19,044 nt of DNA. It comes from Earliella scabrosa. Lineage: Eukaryota; Basidiomycota; Agaricomycetes; Polyporales; Polyporaceae. A program made the translations under genes and the position numbers. Location of the stretch: positions 1 through 19,044 of the forward strand of contig JABYQQ010000048.1 of NCBI GenBank assembly GCA_022605405.1, given 5' to 3'. The notes under the pieces were generated by a model that did not search any database, had not been told where the DNA came from, and saw only the letters and a list, made by a program, of their open reading frames with translations. Of this stretch, positions 17,468 to 19,044 are shown one piece after another (positions within the stretch are counted from its first letter, which is position 1; every line of letters begins with the position of its first letter).

Positions 17468-19033
17468 TCAATTATACGGCCATACACGTCCTTGCCCTGG
17501 CGTGAAGTACCTGTCCACGAAGTGCCAATCATGGGCTTTCGTGATCAGCCCTCCAGCCTTCGCGCCAGGAGGCCATCTCACCGCGGGCGAGAGATCGTTA
17601 GGATACCGCGCCTCGCCCTCCTTCCCCGCCCAATCGAAGTCAATGATCCGCACCGCGCCACCCTTGCGAGGTTGGATCAGGACATTCTGCCCCCGCAGAT
17701 CCCCGTGCACCATGCCGTGGTCATGCAGCAGTTTGACGGCTGCACGAACCCGCTCCGTGGTTGCAGGCTCTCCGGACCCCCAGGCGAGGGTACGGTTCCC
17801 GCACCACTTCATGATAACCATCGTGATCGGTTGGTATACGTCCAGATCGGGATACGCAGCGTATGGCGGCCCACAGTATACCAGTGTCGGCGCGTAGTCT
17901 GCCTCCGCGAGGAGATGGTGCGCATCTTCACCGTAAGTACGAGCAAATTTCGTAACGAAACGATCCGTGCGGTTGTGCCAATCCAGCGGGGAAGGGTCGC
18001 TGTGCCAGACGTACAGGTTCTGCAGGATTGAACTGCTGCACTTGAAGCGGATTCTCTTGCCCGAAGAATCGAGGAAAGCGCTCGGAGACGGGATGAGGAT
18101 CCCGCGAGGCTCTAGGGCTCGAGTGTAAGGGTCACGGTGATGCCAGTCCCTGAGATGGATCAGCCCGAGGTGAAGTGCATTGAAAATGCCCGCGAGAACG
18201 TCGACTACGGAAGAGGGACGTATGTCGCATGGATCCATCAGGTGGTGGCTAATCCATCGCTCGGTGTATATCGATCCGTAAACGTGAAGATAACTCCCAA
18301 CGATGGTGACGCCAAAGATGGGGCAGCAGCTATTCTTCGATACGTTCTTCCTCTGGGTTGTGGTTAGCATGGGCAACAAAAAACTCAATGTAACTCTCAC
18401 ATTGCCGCTTCTCGTCCAGTCAGCGTCGAATTTGCGCATGGCGATGCGAAGGGCGTCGTCCACACTTAGAGCACTTGTGATGGTGTCGGTATCGGGCTTG
18501 ACCCCAAGGACGACGAGCGGAATGGGGACGGGGGACGCATGGGCTCTCTTCTCCATGCCCTCGCATGATAGGAGAGCGTACTGCGTCATGCGAGCCGTGG
18601 CAGATACGTATATACCTGGAGTACTGGGGTCGACCAATTGAACGAGGCGTGAGAGAAGTTTCTCCTGCTTGGCAGCACGATCAGATGTTGTCGAATGCAG
18701 AACGTCGGCCACAAATTCTGAAATGGATGCGCGTGAAGCATCGGTGGGGGAGTAGGGTTGCTTGCTAGCACCAATTAATCGAGCAAACGAAGCAGAAAAC
18801 AACTCGACTGGTGGATATTTCGCGGCAGCCTCGGTCGCGTCCGAGTCCGGGTCGTGCGCATCGTCGAGTTCGGAGGGGAGTGTATCAGTGGAAAGGTGGG
18901 ACGCTGAGGACCCCGTCGTCCCTGTCTCACCAGTTCCATCCTCATCATGCCCCTCGACCGCTGAATGCTCTTCATCGTCATTGTGTTCTAGTTGCTCTGA
19001 ACTGTGGGTCTTCACAGGGTGGATATAGTGGTC
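17468..19033 (-). CDS. Fungal kinase-like protein, 5' end outside window
   Basis: This is a protein-kinase-like fold of the kind scattered in high copy through Agaricomycete genomes (FunK1-like; this assignment is from recollection of the motifs). The C-terminal part has the catalytic-loop equivalent HGDLRGQNVLI (HGD in place of HRD, with the conserved Asn), then IIDFDWAG in the DFG position, then RYPNDLSPAVRWP and KAHDWHFVDRYF. Before it are KFARTYGEDAHHLLAE, APTLVYCGPP and a hinge-like VIMKW. The N-terminal ~60 residues visible are acidic and Ser/Thr-rich. An intron of 48 bp at 18400-18353 (GTGAGA donor, GCTAAC branch, CCCAG acceptor) is a multiple of three, so the frame is open with or without splicing; removing it joins TRSGN to RKNVSKNSCCPIFG, which fits the family better. 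No ATG occurs before about residue 140 of the frame, and a stop sits at 19034-19036, so the first exon(s) lie beyond the right edge. The substrate and the activity are unknown. Confidence 0.82.
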   Translation of the reverse strand, partial: DHYIHPVKTHSSEQLEHNDDEEHSAVEGHDEDGTGETGTTGSSASHLSTDTLPSELDDAHDPDSDATEAAAKYPPVELFSASFARLIGASKQPYSPTDASRASISEFVADVLHSTTSDRAAKQEKLLSRLVQLVDPSTPGIYVSATARMTQYALLSCEGMEKRAHASPVPIPLVVLGVKPDTDTITSALSVDDALRIAMRKFDADWTRSGNVRVTLSFLLPMLTTTQRKNVSKNSCCPIFGVTIVGSYLHVYGSIYTERWISHHLMDPCDIRPSSVVDVLAGIFNALHLGLIHLRDWHHRDPYTRALEPRGILIPSPSAFLDSSGKRIRFKCSSSILQNLYVWHSDPSPLDWHNRTDRFVTKFARTYGEDAHHLLAEADYAPTLVYCGPPYAAYPDLDVYQPITMVIMKWCGNRTLAWGSGEPATTERVRAAVKLLHDHGMVHGDLRGQNVLIQPRKGGAVRIIDFDWAGKEGEARYPNDLSPAVRWPPGAKAGGLITKAHDWHFVDRYFTPGQGRVWPYN

Positions 19034-19044
19034 TTATCTCGACA

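Overview
The window is nuclear DNA of a filamentous basidiomycete, most likely an Agaricomycete. Three things support this. Genes are cut by many phase-varied introns of about 48-70 bp with GT(A/G)NGT donors and CTNAC-type branch sites close to the acceptor. The protein families (sulfatase with CCPSR, Mx-like dynamin, dispersed fungal kinase-like proteins, an orphan family known to me only from mushroom-forming fungi) fit that group. Repeats and pseudogene debris fill the intergenic space. No bacterial, CRISPR or phage features were seen. Gene models below are hand-spliced; every multi-exon model with a start and stop in the window closes in frame.

Layout, left to right. 1-1018: no secure gene, two protein-like minus-strand stretches. 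1019-2601: a broken isochorismatase-like hydrolase in permuted order, with the 3' two thirds (carrying a ~480-bp CT-tract intron) lying before the 5' third. 2982-3665: a non-autonomous DNA transposon (MITE) with 24-bp perfect terminal inverted repeats and a TA target duplication. 4503-6906 (+): a secreted type I sulfatase, ten exons. 8134-11392 (+): a large dynamin-superfamily GTPase, eleven exons, with an unusual nucleoporin-like FG-repeat linker before its GTPase effector domain (GED). 11594-11839: a decayed tandem copy of the last GED exon. 12062-13259 (-): an eight-repeat WD40 protein. 13158-14694 (-): an Agaricomycete orphan-family protein, six exons, whose last exon overlaps the WD40 first exon and could be spliced to it as one 743-residue fusion. 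15406-16119 (-): five 3'-terminal exons of an unrecognised gene that only appears after splicing. 16367-16446 (-): a tRNA-Tyr-like element. 17081-17242 (+): a recent, almost identical copy of the dynamin GED exon, frameshifted. 17468-19033 (-): a fungal kinase-like protein running off the right edge.

The genes do not form an obvious pathway. The left half is a catabolic/secretory neighbourhood (sulfatase, hydrolase remnants). The right half (dynamin, WD40, orphan protein, kinase-like) consists of families that are expanded and fast-evolving in mushroom genomes, and the repeated duplication of the GED exon shows it is an active accessory region. The best candidates for something undescribed are the FG-repeat dynamin, the repeated exon-sized GED duplications, and the possible orphan-domain/WD40 fusion.
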